The notes: generated by a model not told the origin, from the letters alone. Shown: positions 19,009 to 28,144, numbered from the stretch's first letter. The stretch: DNA of 64,000 bases from Chitinophaga filiformis (GCF_023100805.1 NZ_CP095855.1:5187001-5251000); one strand, 5' to 3'. Numbers and translations: made by a program.

Positions 19009-19140
19009 CATGGGAAGATTTTTAATGGACAAGTCGCTTTAGTAACAGGCGGCAGCTTTGGTATAGGCCATGCAACCGCGGTTGCCTTTGCGAAGAGGGG
19101 CGCCAGTGTGGTTGTAGCAGACTTAATTGAGGAGACGACA
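19009..19140 (+). pseudogene. N-terminal remnant of a short-chain dehydrogenase
   Basis: In one frame the sequence reads NGQVALVTGGSFGIGHATAV and then AKRGASVVVADLIEE. This is the first beta-alpha-beta of a classical SDR, including the cofactor motif TGGSFGIG. Similarity stops abruptly after about 40 codons and the frame runs into unrelated sequence. A plausible original ATG (19010) is out of frame with it. The rest of a ~250-residue SDR is absent, so this is a truncated, dead gene just upstream of the baeRF gene. Confidence 0.75.
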
Positions 19141-19207
19141 GCGATCCAAGGGTCGCAAACTATACTTATCTGCTCATGTTTTACCTCACCATTATCAATC
19201 AAACGTT

Positions 19208-20329
19208 ATGCTAAAAGACGAATTGAGTATCATGCAACAAAAGGCGACAAGAGCACCTTATGTGACGATCATAGTATCGTTCCATGAAACGCCTCCATTG
19301 GACAAAAAGGCTGCGTTGCTGCTGTCGGAGAAAGCTATCCGGGAAGCAGACGAATTCCTGCAGAAGATGTACCCGAAAGAGGCGACGTCCCTGCTTGAAT
19401 CACTACGGGCCTTGTTGGACGACTTTGACCAGCATTATGATTTAACCGTTGAAGGACTTGGTTTCTATGTTTCTCCAGGCTATAGCCGACTGGTCAAGTT
19501 CTTTTTCCCTGTGCAAAAAAAGGTTGATATCGGAGATGCATTTTCCATGCGGGAACTATTGTATCTGGAGCATTACGCCACCAAATACATGTTGGTGCAC
19601 CTGAATGAAAAATCGTTCCATTGTTACAAGGGGCGTCTCAGCAGTTTGGAGGAAATAAATGATGGTACATTCCCATGGCTTTTCCGTGACAATTATGAAT
19701 ACAACCAACCAGCAAGGGCCGGTTCTTACTCCGGGCAGGCAGTTGTGCAGGGAGTTGAAGGGGACAAATCCACTAACGAAGCCAATCGCCTGAAAACCTT
19801 CTACCGGGAGGCGGATGAGTTGCTGTCTGCGCATCTGCAAGACATGCCACTGGTAGTAGTGGGGCCTGAAAAGGACATTTCGCGGTTCCAGGAAGTCTCT
19901 GCTCATCAGAAAAACATTGTAGCTACTGTTAAAGGCAATTACTCGAATGTTCCTCAAAAAGAGTTGGAAACCCGCGCCTGGCCGGTTGTAAGATCATGGA
20001 TAGATGAAAGCCAGCAATCATATATGTTACAGCTGATGGAGGAGGAATGGCAACATCATGCGGTAGATGGCATGAGAGATGTCTGGAACGCCGTCAATGA
20101 AGGCCGCGGTTACAGGCTGATAGTCGAGAAAGACTATACCTGCCCGGCTTTCATCGATGATAAAACCGGTAAACTGCATCTCAGAAGCACTAAAAAGCCG
20201 CATCAGATTATCATTGACGCGGTTGACGAGGTATTGAGACTGGCGGTCGAAAAAGGCGGGGATATTGTGTTTGTTAACAATGGTACGCTTGATAATCATG
20301 GTCACATTTCTCTTATCACCAGGTATTAG
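19208..20329 (+). CDS. baeRF-family protein (bacterial archaeo-eukaryotic release factor-like)
   Basis: A 373-residue protein that fits the baeRF group, bacterial relatives of the eRF1/Pelota release-factor core thought to act on stalled ribosomes or under stress. Supporting segments: the internal Rossmann/RNase-H-like part LVVVGPEKDISRFQEV (about 219-234), the helical middle EEEWQHHAVDGMRDVWNAVN, and the C-terminal L7Ae-like end GGDIVFVNNGTLDNHGHISL. The start at 19208 (MLKDELSIMQQ) avoids the SDR remnant; an upstream in-frame ATG at 19127 lies within it. No membrane segment or signal. The zinc-ribbon gene follows 18 bp later, suggesting an operon. The family call rests on remembered sequence patterns and should be checked with a profile. 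Confidence 0.7.
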   Translation: MLKDELSIMQQKATRAPYVTIIVSFHETPPLDKKAALLLSEKAIREADEFLQKMYPKEATSLLESLRALLDDFDQHYDLTVEGLGFYVSPGYSRLVKFFFPVQKKVDIGDAFSMRELLYLEHYATKYMLVHLNEKSFHCYKGRLSSLEEINDGTFPWLFRDNYEYNQPARAGSYSGQAVVQGVEGDKSTNEANRLKTFYREADELLSAHLQDMPLVVVGPEKDISRFQEVSAHQKNIVATVKGNYSNVPQKELETRAWPVVRSWIDESQQSYMLQLMEEEWQHHAVDGMRDVWNAVNEGRGYRLIVEKDYTCPAFIDDKTGKLHLRSTKKPHQIIIDAVDEVLRLAVEKGGDIVFVNNGTLDNHGHISLITRY

Positions 20330-20347
20330 ACATATAAAACAACTATT

Positions 20348-20614
20348 ATGGCTTCTACAAATTTCTGCCAGAGCTGCAGCATGCCAATTGATGACCCGGC
20401 AATGGCCGGTACTGAAAAAAATGGCGCTCCCAGCAAGGAGTATTGTAAATATTGTTATCAGCAAGGCGCATTTACCACACCAAATATGACGCTCGACGAG
20501 ATGCGTACTGTCGTTAAGACCGAAATGGAAAAGCGGCATATCGGGCAGGAGATCATTAACCTGGCCGTTAATACGCTTCCCAACCTGAAGCGCTGGCGCA
20601 ATAGCAATAATTGA
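20348..20614 (+). CDS. small zinc-ribbon protein
   Basis: 88 residues. NFCQSCSMPIDD and KEYCKYCYQQGAF supply four cysteines for one zinc site, matching the Zn_ribbon_2 type (PF12674) of short bacterial proteins often annotated as transcriptional-regulator-like. The C-terminal half is helical (TLDEMRTVVKTEMEKRHIGQ). It follows the baeRF gene by 18 bp and is probably co-transcribed. The molecular role is unknown. Confidence 0.8.
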   Translation: MASTNFCQSCSMPIDDPAMAGTEKNGAPSKEYCKYCYQQGAFTTPNMTLDEMRTVVKTEMEKRHIGQEIINLAVNTLPNLKRWRNSNN

Positions 20615-20759
20615 CAGGCGCCGGGCCTGGTATGATACCGCGCTGATAGCAGGGCATTACTTTTGAGGTGGAGATCCGAACCCTCTGGCGACGGTTTCTC
20701 CGGAAAGGACCTCTTCATTAGTCTGGCGAAACCGCGGCAGATACTAAACTCGTTTGTAA

Positions 20760-21833
20760 ATGTCGGTTGAAAACAACGATGATAACTCTCTTCCGGGGAA
20801 AGGGAAAATGCGCGGTGCATACTGGTGGTCTTCGGCTATTCTCATAGTACTCATTGTACTCATTGTCCATTATTTCCCCGAGATCAGAAAAGAACTGAAG
20901 CTGCTGAAGAAGGTAAATGGCTATTGGCTGTCGCTGGCCATTCTCTCGCAACTTATGACCTATTTCCTGAATGCGATGGTCTATTTTTTCCTGCTCAGGA
21001 ATCTTGGGCAGGAACGGTTGCCCGGTATTTGGGCGCTTATCAGAGCGTCCGTTATTTCCCTATTCTTTGACCAGGTAATGCCGAGCGCCGGGATCAGCGG
21101 CAAAACATACATATTCAGTTTTCTCGGGCGCTTCAATATTGCGGCAACAAAAGTAATTACATTGATCGTTGCTGAACTGCTTACATTTTATGTTACGCTT
21201 GAAATACTGATAATATTCCTGTTGACATCTACCATCTTTTATGACAGGATCCCTTACTTATTTAAGGGCATTTTGCCCGCAGGAATGCTTGCATACCTGG
21301 TAATTGGCGGCGTCATCATCTTCGCCGGCAGAAAGAAATTCTTTGACGCTCTTTACAGAAGGCTGGGCAGGGTAAAGTTTGCCAGGAGAATCCTTGAAAA
21401 AGCATCAAGAAAAATGCAACAACAGGCCGGCTCGGGTGAGGTACAGCTGACCGCTTTCCTCGAAAACAATAAAAGGAATGTGTTCTACGCATTTCTTGCA
21501 CAGCTGTTTGTGATTGTAGCAGATGCGTTAACAATTCTTGCCCTGTTCAGAGGATTAGGGGCGCCCGCCTCCGCTTTTAATGTATTGTTATGCTTCATAT
21601 GCACCAAGATCGTCTCAACGTTGCCCATATCTCCCGGTTCATTGGTACTTTATGAAAGCAGCATGACATTTTTCTTTACGAGCCTGGGACTGCCGCTGGG
21701 CGCCAGTGTTATTGTTACGCTCCTTTACCGGCTTTTATCGTTCTGGTTACCGATGCCGGCTGGTTTTATTCTTTACAGAAGCTGGCTTAAGGCAAAGCCC
21801 GGTAAAAGGCAGGTGTCTCATATAGAGAGATAG
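20760..21833 (+). CDS. LPG-synthase transmembrane-domain protein (UPF0104-like)
   Basis: Integral membrane protein of 357 residues with seven to eight helices, matching the lysylphosphatidylglycerol synthase TM family (PF03706). Typical segments are FDQVMPSAGISGKTYIFSFLGR and the late TKIVSTLPISPGSLVLYESSM followed by LLYRLLSFWLPMPAGFILYR. It lacks the soluble aminoacyl-transferase domain of MprF, so a flippase or carrier-lipid role is more likely than lysyl transfer. The first Met precedes a charged 18-residue tail. It ends 4 bp from the convergent Mg2+ ATPase gene. Confidence 0.85.
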   Translation: MSVENNDDNSLPGKGKMRGAYWWSSAILIVLIVLIVHYFPEIRKELKLLKKVNGYWLSLAILSQLMTYFLNAMVYFFLLRNLGQERLPGIWALIRASVISLFFDQVMPSAGISGKTYIFSFLGRFNIAATKVITLIVAELLTFYVTLEILIIFLLTSTIFYDRIPYLFKGILPAGMLAYLVIGGVIIFAGRKKFFDALYRRLGRVKFARRILEKASRKMQQQAGSGEVQLTAFLENNKRNVFYAFLAQLFVIVADALTILALFRGLGAPASAFNVLLCFICTKIVSTLPISPGSLVLYESSMTFFFTSLGLPLGASVIVTLLYRLLSFWLPMPAGFILYRSWLKAKPGKRQVSHIER

Positions 21834-21837
21834 GGTC

Positions 21838-24366
21838 TCAGCCTTTTTGTGCTGACCGTTTAAAAAACCACCGTTTTAGCCACTCCCCTGTTATGACATA
21901 AGTCAGCAGCAGCAATATGATAGCGATCACCTGCCTGGTATGGGCGATAGAGAGCCCCAGGATATCAGCAAACGGAGACAGCGGCAGCACTACGGCCATC
22001 AGCACAGCAATGCTGCTGGTTATTACCAGCAATTTCCCCGGTTTACTTTTTAAAATGAATTTACGTGTCCGGACAATAAAGATGATGAGGATCTCGGTAA
22101 TAACGGATTCCATGAACCATCCCGTCTGAAACGGGGACTCGGATAGCCGGAAGTGGAAATAAAGTATATAAAAGGTGGCAAGATCAAAAAGCGAGCTATG
22201 CAAACCATAGGTGATCATAAAATTCCTGATCAGGTTCAGATTCCATTGTCCTGGCATTGTAAGTTGGTCTTCATCGACACGGTCAGCCGCAATGGTCAGG
22301 AAAGGGAAGTCCGTAATAAGATTAGTGAGCAGGATCTGCTTTGGCAACATCGGCAGAAAGGGTAGGAACAAGGAAGCACAGGCCACGCTAAGCATATTCC
22401 CAAAAGTGGCGCCGGTGGTTATAAAGATATATTTCATGGAGTTGGCAAACGATCTCCTGCCCTCGTACACTCCTTCAGCCAGCACTGCCAGATCTTTCTC
22501 CAGGAACACGAAATCGGCCGCTTCTTTCGCCACATCGACGGCGTTGTTGGTAGAGATCCCTATATCCGCAGCATTGATCGCTGCCACGTCATTAATTCCA
22601 TCTCCAAGGTAAGCCACAGTAAAATGCGATTTCTGCAGGGCTTTAACGATGCGCTCCTTCTGATGAGGTTCTGTTTCGGAGAATACATCAGTTTGTTTCG
22701 CCTTTATCACCAATGCCTCGGGCGACAGTTTGTCCAGATCTTCACCGATAAGCACTACCGGGTTTTTCATACCGATCTTTTGAGCGGCATGGAGAGCAGC
22801 ATAGCGATTATCGCCGGTGATGATCTTAATGCCAATGTGCATTTTCTCCAGCTTCTCAATAGACGCCTGAGCGCTTTCTTTCAATGGGTCTTCCAGCAGG
22901 ATATATCCGACGAAGGTCATTTGCTGTTCGTCCCGCCGGTTTATCTTTTCATTTTCCAGCTGTTTGACGGCCAGCCCCAGTACCCTGCAACCATCCTCGC
23001 TGTAGGCAATGAACCGCTTTTCTATTTCATCGCGGATATCCGCGGAAATCGGCTCTGTATCTCCGTTCTTTGAGCGAACACTGGTACAGACTTCCAATAC
23101 ATTAGTGAATGCGCCCTTAGTAATAAAGATCCGTTGTTGTTCATTACGAACAGCCACGCTAAGGCGTTTCCGGATGAAGTCGTAAGGTATTTCGTTAATC
23201 TTTTCGTACCCGTTTAAAGAGAGATTGAGCGAAACGATCGCCTTATCGAGCGGGTTCGGAAACCCATTCTGCAGATAGGCGTTCAACCACGCATAAAGCC
23301 TGATCTCATTGCTGGCAATACCATATGCATCTACAATGTCTTTTACTTTCACATTCCCTTCAGTAATGGTGCCGGTCTTGTCAGTACATAAGACGTTCAT
23401 TTCCCCAAAGTTGAAGATAGAAGAGAGTTTTTTTACAATTACCTTTTTCTTCATCATACGGCGTGCGCCGGCAGACATCGCAAATGTCATGATAGCCGGC
23501 AGCAGTTCCGGAGCCATGCCTACAGCCAGAGCAAGGGAGAACAGGACTGCATCGAACAGCGGTTTCTTGAAATATAGATTCGCTATAAGAATAACCAATG
23601 CAAGGATGATCGTGATCCGCAACAGAAAGAAGCCAAATCGCCTGATCCCTTTTTCAAAGGCGGTTTCGGGTGTTTGTGTGAGGCTGTGCGCCATCTGGCC
23701 GAAGAGGGTCTGGCTACCTGTATTTACAACGAGGGCCCGGGCGGTGCCGCTTACAACGTTCGTACCCTGCCATAAGCAATTGTGTTTCCTGGCCAGGGGA
23801 AGCGTTGCGTCCACTTCGCCGGGAGCTTTTTCAACAGGATAAGATTCCCCTGTCAAAGTACTTTCATTGACATGCAGTTCATCACTCTCGACGACCCTGC
23901 AGTCGGCGGGGATAATGTCCCCCGCGGCCAGTTTCAGGACATCGCCTGCAACGATCCCGGCTGTAGCGACTTCTACGGTGCTGCCGTTGCGAAGCACAGT
24001 ATGCTTCATTTCAATCATCTTTTTCAGCCTGTCAAAAGCGCGGCCGGCGTTGACTTCCTGCCAGAAGCCAAGCAGTCCTGTGACGAGGAGTATAAACAGA
24101 ATGATATATGCGTCGGACGATTCTCCAAGGATAGCGGATAACAATACGGCCACCACCAGGAGCAGAACGAGGGGATTAAAAAACTGCCGGAAAAGCAGTT
24201 TCAGCTCCTTTTTAAACTGGCTTTCGGTCCTGAATAGTTTATCCTGCCGCTTTAGTCTTTCAGCAGCTTCTCCTGTTGTCAGGCCGTCTTTAGCGCACTT
24301 CAGCTGCGTATACAATTGTTCAACGGGCACGGCGGAGAACTGCCTGCTTCCAACTTCAGTTAACAT
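21838..24366 (-). CDS. mgtA: P-type Mg2+-translocating ATPase (MgtA/MgtB type, P3B)
   Basis: Membrane pump of 842 residues, predicted to import Mg2+ into the cytoplasm. In order it has an N-terminal cation-ATPase domain, actuator motif LTGESYPVEK, phosphorylation site CTDKTGTITEG (Asp in DKTG), nucleotide-binding domain, TGDNRYAALHAAQKIG and hinge GDGINDVAAI. After it, the run ADIGISTNNAVDVAKEAADF and LLTNLITDFPFLTIAADRVD is diagnostic for the Mg2+ subgroup. Ten membrane helices are expected; length is normal for the family (about 850-900). No Mg-sensing leader structure was recognised upstream. The only oddity is Ile for the usual Leu in DKTGTIT. Confidence 0.9.
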   Translation of the reverse strand: MLTEVGSRQFSAVPVEQLYTQLKCAKDGLTTGEAAERLKRQDKLFRTESQFKKELKLLFRQFFNPLVLLLVVAVLLSAILGESSDAYIILFILLVTGLLGFWQEVNAGRAFDRLKKMIEMKHTVLRNGSTVEVATAGIVAGDVLKLAAGDIIPADCRVVESDELHVNESTLTGESYPVEKAPGEVDATLPLARKHNCLWQGTNVVSGTARALVVNTGSQTLFGQMAHSLTQTPETAFEKGIRRFGFFLLRITIILALVILIANLYFKKPLFDAVLFSLALAVGMAPELLPAIMTFAMSAGARRMMKKKVIVKKLSSIFNFGEMNVLCTDKTGTITEGNVKVKDIVDAYGIASNEIRLYAWLNAYLQNGFPNPLDKAIVSLNLSLNGYEKINEIPYDFIRKRLSVAVRNEQQRIFITKGAFTNVLEVCTSVRSKNGDTEPISADIRDEIEKRFIAYSEDGCRVLGLAVKQLENEKINRRDEQQMTFVGYILLEDPLKESAQASIEKLEKMHIGIKIITGDNRYAALHAAQKIGMKNPVVLIGEDLDKLSPEALVIKAKQTDVFSETEPHQKERIVKALQKSHFTVAYLGDGINDVAAINAADIGISTNNAVDVAKEAADFVFLEKDLAVLAEGVYEGRRSFANSMKYIFITTGATFGNMLSVACASLFLPFLPMLPKQILLTNLITDFPFLTIAADRVDEDQLTMPGQWNLNLIRNFMITYGLHSSLFDLATFYILYFHFRLSESPFQTGWFMESVITEILIIFIVRTRKFILKSKPGKLLVITSSIAVLMAVVLPLSPFADILGLSIAHTRQVIAIILLLLTYVITGEWLKRWFFKRSAQKG

Positions 24367-24623
24367 AAACCCGGCAGAAATTGATTTCTGAATTTCCGGT
24401 GACTAAGTTAGTTTCCGGGCCGCATTTAAAAGATGAGGCATATCAACGGGAGCGGTGACTGCTATCAATCGTGCGTACTGATGTATGTGTTGTTCCAATA
24501 ATGGCAACAGCGAACTTATCTGCGTGTTCATGCCTATTGTTTCCGGTGATGTACATCAACACCGCTGGTGATGATTCTCACTATATTTGACGGCCGAATG
24601 TGCTTTCTTTGACTTAAAAAGTT

Positions 24624-24803
24624 ATGGGAAAAGAAATAACACCCGTGCAGCCTCCGGATATTCCGCAACCCGGAAACCCTGAAATAATTCCCGGAACGAT
24701 ACCGGACCAACCGGCATCGCCGGGCAAGCCGGAAATTGCACCTGTAAGAGATCCTAACATACCAACGGCTCCGCCGGAAATACCTGGTGGCGGTCCTGCC
24801 TGA
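24624..24803 (+). CDS. small proline-rich acidic protein, unknown function
   Basis: A 59-codon gene: MGKEITPVQPPDIPQPGNPE, a middle with IPGTIPDQPASPGKPEIAP, and an end in IPTAPPEIPGGGPA. About one third of residues are proline, in PxIP and PGxPE-like repeats, so it should be extended or disordered and acidic. No signal peptide or membrane segment. It stands alone between the mgtA start region and the kinase gene. Absence of Cys/Trp and the regular Pro spacing argue for a real structural or adaptor peptide. The minus-strand ORF over it (24614-24820) is the mirror of this composition and is rejected. Confidence 0.6.
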   Translation: MGKEITPVQPPDIPQPGNPEIIPGTIPDQPASPGKPEIAPVRDPNIPTAPPEIPGGGPA

Positions 24804-24866
24804 CTATTAATAATGCACATTTGATGCTATCAGCAAATTCCTTTTACTTCGGGAAATGTTACACCT

Positions 24867-25364
24867 ATGGTTATTATCACTACAGGGCTACCAGGCTCGG
24901 GAAAGAGTTACTTTGCTGAACGTCTGGCAAAGGCCATTGATGCGGAATATGTGAATACCGACCGGCTCAGAAAAACAATGCTCAGCACAAGGACCTACTC
25001 GACGCAGGAAAAGCAGGCCGTATATGATGAGATGCTAAGAAAAATGCAGCGCGCCATTCAGGAGAAAAGGGATATCGTGCTGGATGGCACCTTTTACAAA
25101 AAGGACATCAGAAGAAAATTCATACAGGAAGCAAAGGATGGGCTTATCTTTATTGAAGTACAGGCTCCGGAAGCATTGATACAGGAGAGATTACAACAAA
25201 CGAGAGCAGACAGCGAAGCCGACTATAAAGTTTATCAAATCGTAAAGGCACAATGGGAGCCTTTGGAAGAAGAACACCTGGTATTACAGTCAACCGACAA
25301 AAACATAACAGGTATGCTACAAACGGCAATTGATTACCTGCATCCGAAAGATGACAAAAAATGA
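24867..25364 (+). CDS. P-loop kinase (AAA_33 / zeta-toxin-like fold)
   Basis: A 165-residue small-molecule kinase-like ATPase. Walker A is TTGLPGSGKSYFAERLA (P-loop at residues 7-14); EYVNTDRLRKTM and the Walker-B-like DIVLDGTFYKKDIRR follow, with a lid-type Arg-rich segment ERLQQTRADSE. It overlaps by 14 bp the downstream phosphotransferase-like gene. In many bacteria these two modules form a single fused protein (phosphotransferase N-terminal, P-loop kinase C-terminal); here they are separate and in reverse order. Substrate unknown. Confidence 0.82.
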   Translation: MVIITTGLPGSGKSYFAERLAKAIDAEYVNTDRLRKTMLSTRTYSTQEKQAVYDEMLRKMQRAIQEKRDIVLDGTFYKKDIRRKFIQEAKDGLIFIEVQAPEALIQERLQQTRADSEADYKVYQIVKAQWEPLEEEHLVLQSTDKNITGMLQTAIDYLHPKDDKK

Positions 25365-26358
25365 AATTGACAAGCTGATTGAGCAACAGTATGCATTGCG
25401 CCAAATGAGGCCCGAGCTCATTGAAACCCATATATCATGGGTTTTGATAGATGAGCGTTACGTATATAAAATTAAAAAACCGATCACCTATTCCTTCCTC
25501 GACTTCTCCACCCTTCAAAAGCGTAAATATTACTGTGAAAGGGAGGTTTCACTCAATAAAAGGCTTACTGAGGGTATATACCTGGATGTAGTACCTGTGA
25601 TGTTACATTCCGGATCTTACTCCATTGGTCACCAGGAAGGTGATATCATTGATTTTGCTGTAAGAATGCAGAAGGTGGACAGAAACCGGCAGATGGATGT
25701 ATTGCTGTCGAAAAATGAGGTCACAGATGATGATATTCGCCTGCTGGCGGAAAAGGTTGCTGCCTTTCACAGAAAAACAGACATCATTTATGAAAAGAAT
25801 GTGATGGAAATCCAACAGGAATTTAATGACCTTGGAACAGTGAAGCCTTTTTTAAAAGACAACCTTGATACACGTTATTGCGACATGATTGATAAGGCGA
25901 TCAGCATCTGCGATAGATTCCTGGAGAAAAGCGATGCATTATTGCCGGACAGACTGAACAAAGGATTGTACAGGGATTGTCACGGTGACCTGCATACGAG
26001 AAATATCTTCCTGTTATCCACACCTCAGCCTTTTGACTGCGTTGAATTCAACGATCATTTCCGGCAGATCGATGTATTGAATGAGGTCGCCTTTTTATCT
26101 ATGGACCTTGATGCTTCCGGCAGGCAGGACCTGTCGGATCTTTTCATTACATGCTACAATAGGATTTTTCCATCTATGGGTACACCCGAAGAAGCGCAGT
26201 TATTCCTCTATTATAAAAGCTACCGCGCAAATGTCAGAGCAAAAGTTAATAGTCTAAGGGCCAGCAGTACTCCCGATAATACCGTCAAAAAAGACTGCCT
26301 GAGGCAAACCGAAAGGTATTTGGGATTGATGGACCAATATATCAGTCAGCTGGCCTAA
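25351..26358 (+). CDS. aminoglycoside-phosphotransferase-like kinase
   Basis: A 335-residue protein of the APH/choline-kinase fold, matching the N-terminal half of fused APH-AAA proteins. It has a nucleotide-loop-like region WVLIDERYVYKIKKPITYSFLDFSTLQKR, catalytic loop GLYRDCHGDLHTRNIFL (HGDLH, catalytic Asp) and metal-binding FDCVEFNDHFRQIDVLNEVAFL. I start at 25351 (MTKNEIDKL), inside the 3' end of the kinase gene. It overlaps the convergent cysQ gene by 4 bp at the stop. Resistance activity is unlikely from context; a physiological small-molecule kinase is more plausible. Confidence 0.8.
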   Translation: MTKNEIDKLIEQQYALRQMRPELIETHISWVLIDERYVYKIKKPITYSFLDFSTLQKRKYYCEREVSLNKRLTEGIYLDVVPVMLHSGSYSIGHQEGDIIDFAVRMQKVDRNRQMDVLLSKNEVTDDDIRLLAEKVAAFHRKTDIIYEKNVMEIQQEFNDLGTVKPFLKDNLDTRYCDMIDKAISICDRFLEKSDALLPDRLNKGLYRDCHGDLHTRNIFLLSTPQPFDCVEFNDHFRQIDVLNEVAFLSMDLDASGRQDLSDLFITCYNRIFPSMGTPEEAQLFLYYKSYRANVRAKVNSLRASSTPDNTVKKDCLRQTERYLGLMDQYISQLA

Positions 26359-27125
26359 AATGCGGCAAAGAAGGGATTTTTCAGTTCCTCTTTATTATAT
26401 TCCAGTTCTGACTGCAGATCCATCTGATACACTCCCCTACCCGATGCGTTTAAAATAGCATGGGCAGCAGCCGTATCCCACTCCATGGTTGGCCCTAACC
26501 GTGGATAGATATCGGCTTTACCTTCCAGCAATAACATAAATTTAAGAGAGCTCCCCATCGTTGTATCCCTGACATTGGAAAACTGCGAGAGGAACTTATT
26601 TGTTTCGGGCGACAAGTGGGACCTGGAGACCACGGCGGTTATTTCCCGCATATCCAGCAGGTCATTCATATGGCGTCTCTGAGGTAACCGGGTAAAGTCT
26701 ACTTTATTATCCCCTTCGTATTTGTAAACTCCTGTATCTTCACTACCCAGGTATAAAAGATCCCTGGTGGGTACATAAATAGCCCCCGCTACTGGTTTAT
26801 TCCTTAGCATCAGGGCGATATTTATGGTGAATTCACCATTCCTATTGATGAACTCTTTTGTACCATCCAGGGGGTCTATCAGCCAGAAATAGTCCCAGTG
26901 TTTTCGTACCTGGTAGTCAATATTCCTGCCTTCTTCCGACAATACCGGCAGCCTGCTGGTTTTAAGTCGCCTGGTGATGATGTCGTGTGAAAGCCTGTCG
27001 GCCGTCGTTACCGGCGTTTCATCCTCCTTCATTTCAACGTGAAATCCGGAAGAGTTATACACTTCCAGGACGGCTTTGCCCGCTTCGATCGCCGCATTTT
27101 CGGCTAGTTCCAATAGTTCTTTCAA
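26355..27125 (-). CDS. cysQ: 3'(2'),5'-bisphosphate nucleotidase
   Basis: 256-residue member of the inositol-monophosphatase superfamily that hydrolyses PAP to AMP, recycling the by-product of sulfate assimilation. Metal-binding and signature motifs are LSEEGRNIDY, FWLIDPLDGTKEFINRNGEF (DPLDGT) and MEWDTAAAHAIL (WDTAA). The length is typical of bacterial CysQ. The gene is transcribed minus, with the universal-stress gene 29 bp upstream in the same direction, so the two probably share a transcript. No sulfate-assimilation genes are in the window. Confidence 0.9.
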   Translation of the reverse strand: MKELLELAENAAIEAGKAVLEVYNSSGFHVEMKEDETPVTTADRLSHDIITRRLKTSRLPVLSEEGRNIDYQVRKHWDYFWLIDPLDGTKEFINRNGEFTINIALMLRNKPVAGAIYVPTRDLLYLGSEDTGVYKYEGDNKVDFTRLPQRRHMNDLLDMREITAVVSRSHLSPETNKFLSQFSNVRDTTMGSSLKFMLLLEGKADIYPRLGPTMEWDTAAAHAILNASGRGVYQMDLQSELEYNKEELKNPFFAAF

Positions 27126-27154
27126 GGAAAAGATATTTACTGATATAAAACAAC

Positions 27155-28000
27155 TTACGCAGGTAAGGCCAGCAATGGGACTGAGGTATGATAACTCATT
27201 CGTTTTGTCTGGCTGGGATGGAATAACCGGCTCCAGATACCCTCCTCCTTTTGATAATTGATCATCACCAATATGTCTATTTCTTTCTCCTCTATGAATT
27301 TCTGAAGCGTTTCACCAAAATCCGGCCCGTAAAGGTGTGAAACAGGCAGCGTCTCTTCCGGATACTGGCGTTGCAGTAGTTTTTCATATTGGGGAATATT
27401 ACGGAAATGCTCCACAGCAGCAGCAGTCTTTTCAGTCTCGCCTGTAAATACAGTCACCTGTAAACGGGCCATGTACAGATCTGCCAGCTCAAAAACGTAA
27501 TTCAGTATATCTGGTTCTTTCTCAAAATGATTTGTTGCCAAAAGCATCTTTTCCGGCTTCCTCCACTCATATCCGTGAGGTACCGCCATAACCGGCACGT
27601 CTGTACTGCCGATAATAGCAGCGGTAGTACTGCCCCAGAGCTTCTCCTTGAGCCAACTGGCCCCCATGGTACCCATTACGATAAGGTCAACATCAACAAC
27701 ACCAACAGCTTCCCTTACAGCGTCTTTTACTGTGCCTTTAAATAGTTTGGTACATACGGTCACCTGTTCAGTTGCCTCGATGCTGGTTTTGATATCCTGC
27801 AGCTTTTTACTGGCATCATCGAGTAGTGAATTATTAAACTCTTTCTCCACGCCTATATAGTCCGTGTAGAGATTTGACTGTACATCAAAAGCATGGAGCA
27901 AAATAATTTCTGCCGGCAATATTTTCGCGGACTGTACTGCAAAATTAACGGCGTTGTTCGCACAGTCAGAAAAATCAGTAAGTGCTAATATTGTTTTCAT
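27155..28000 (-). CDS. universal stress protein, two UspA domains
   Basis: 281 residues starting MKTILALTDFSDC at 28000; the longer ORF start (28033) is less likely because this Met begins the canonical UspA strand. The first domain (1-145) ends in the ATP-binding pattern GTMGASWLKEKLWGSTTAAI (G-x2-G-x9-G-S/T). The second (about 150-281) is more diverged, with DILVMINYQKEEGIWSRLF in place of the nucleotide loop, so it probably does not bind ATP. Cytoplasmic. Upstream of cysQ, same strand. Consistent with the stress theme of the 19-28 kb segment. Confidence 0.9.
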   Translation of the reverse strand: MKTILALTDFSDCANNAVNFAVQSAKILPAEIILLHAFDVQSNLYTDYIGVEKEFNNSLLDDASKKLQDIKTSIEATEQVTVCTKLFKGTVKDAVREAVGVVDVDLIVMGTMGASWLKEKLWGSTTAAIIGSTDVPVMAVPHGYEWRKPEKMLLATNHFEKEPDILNYVFELADLYMARLQVTVFTGETEKTAAAVEHFRNIPQYEKLLQRQYPEETLPVSHLYGPDFGETLQKFIEEKEIDILVMINYQKEEGIWSRLFHPSQTKRMSYHTSVPLLALPA

Positions 28001-28144
28001 ATCGTTGGATTTACAGGATGTAAAGGTAGGCATATCGCCGGTTTTGAAACGGTGACGGTGATCAAGGGAATACAGATTTCTGTCATATGTATTGTGGCCG
28101 GAGAATGGATTTTAGCATTTATTGAGGCGGGGGTATAAAAAATA

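Noticed and set aside
25351..26358. Aminoglycoside resistance gene
   Set aside because: The fold matches, but the sequence resembles the chromosomal APH-AAA group and overlaps a P-loop kinase gene; nothing supports drug resistance.
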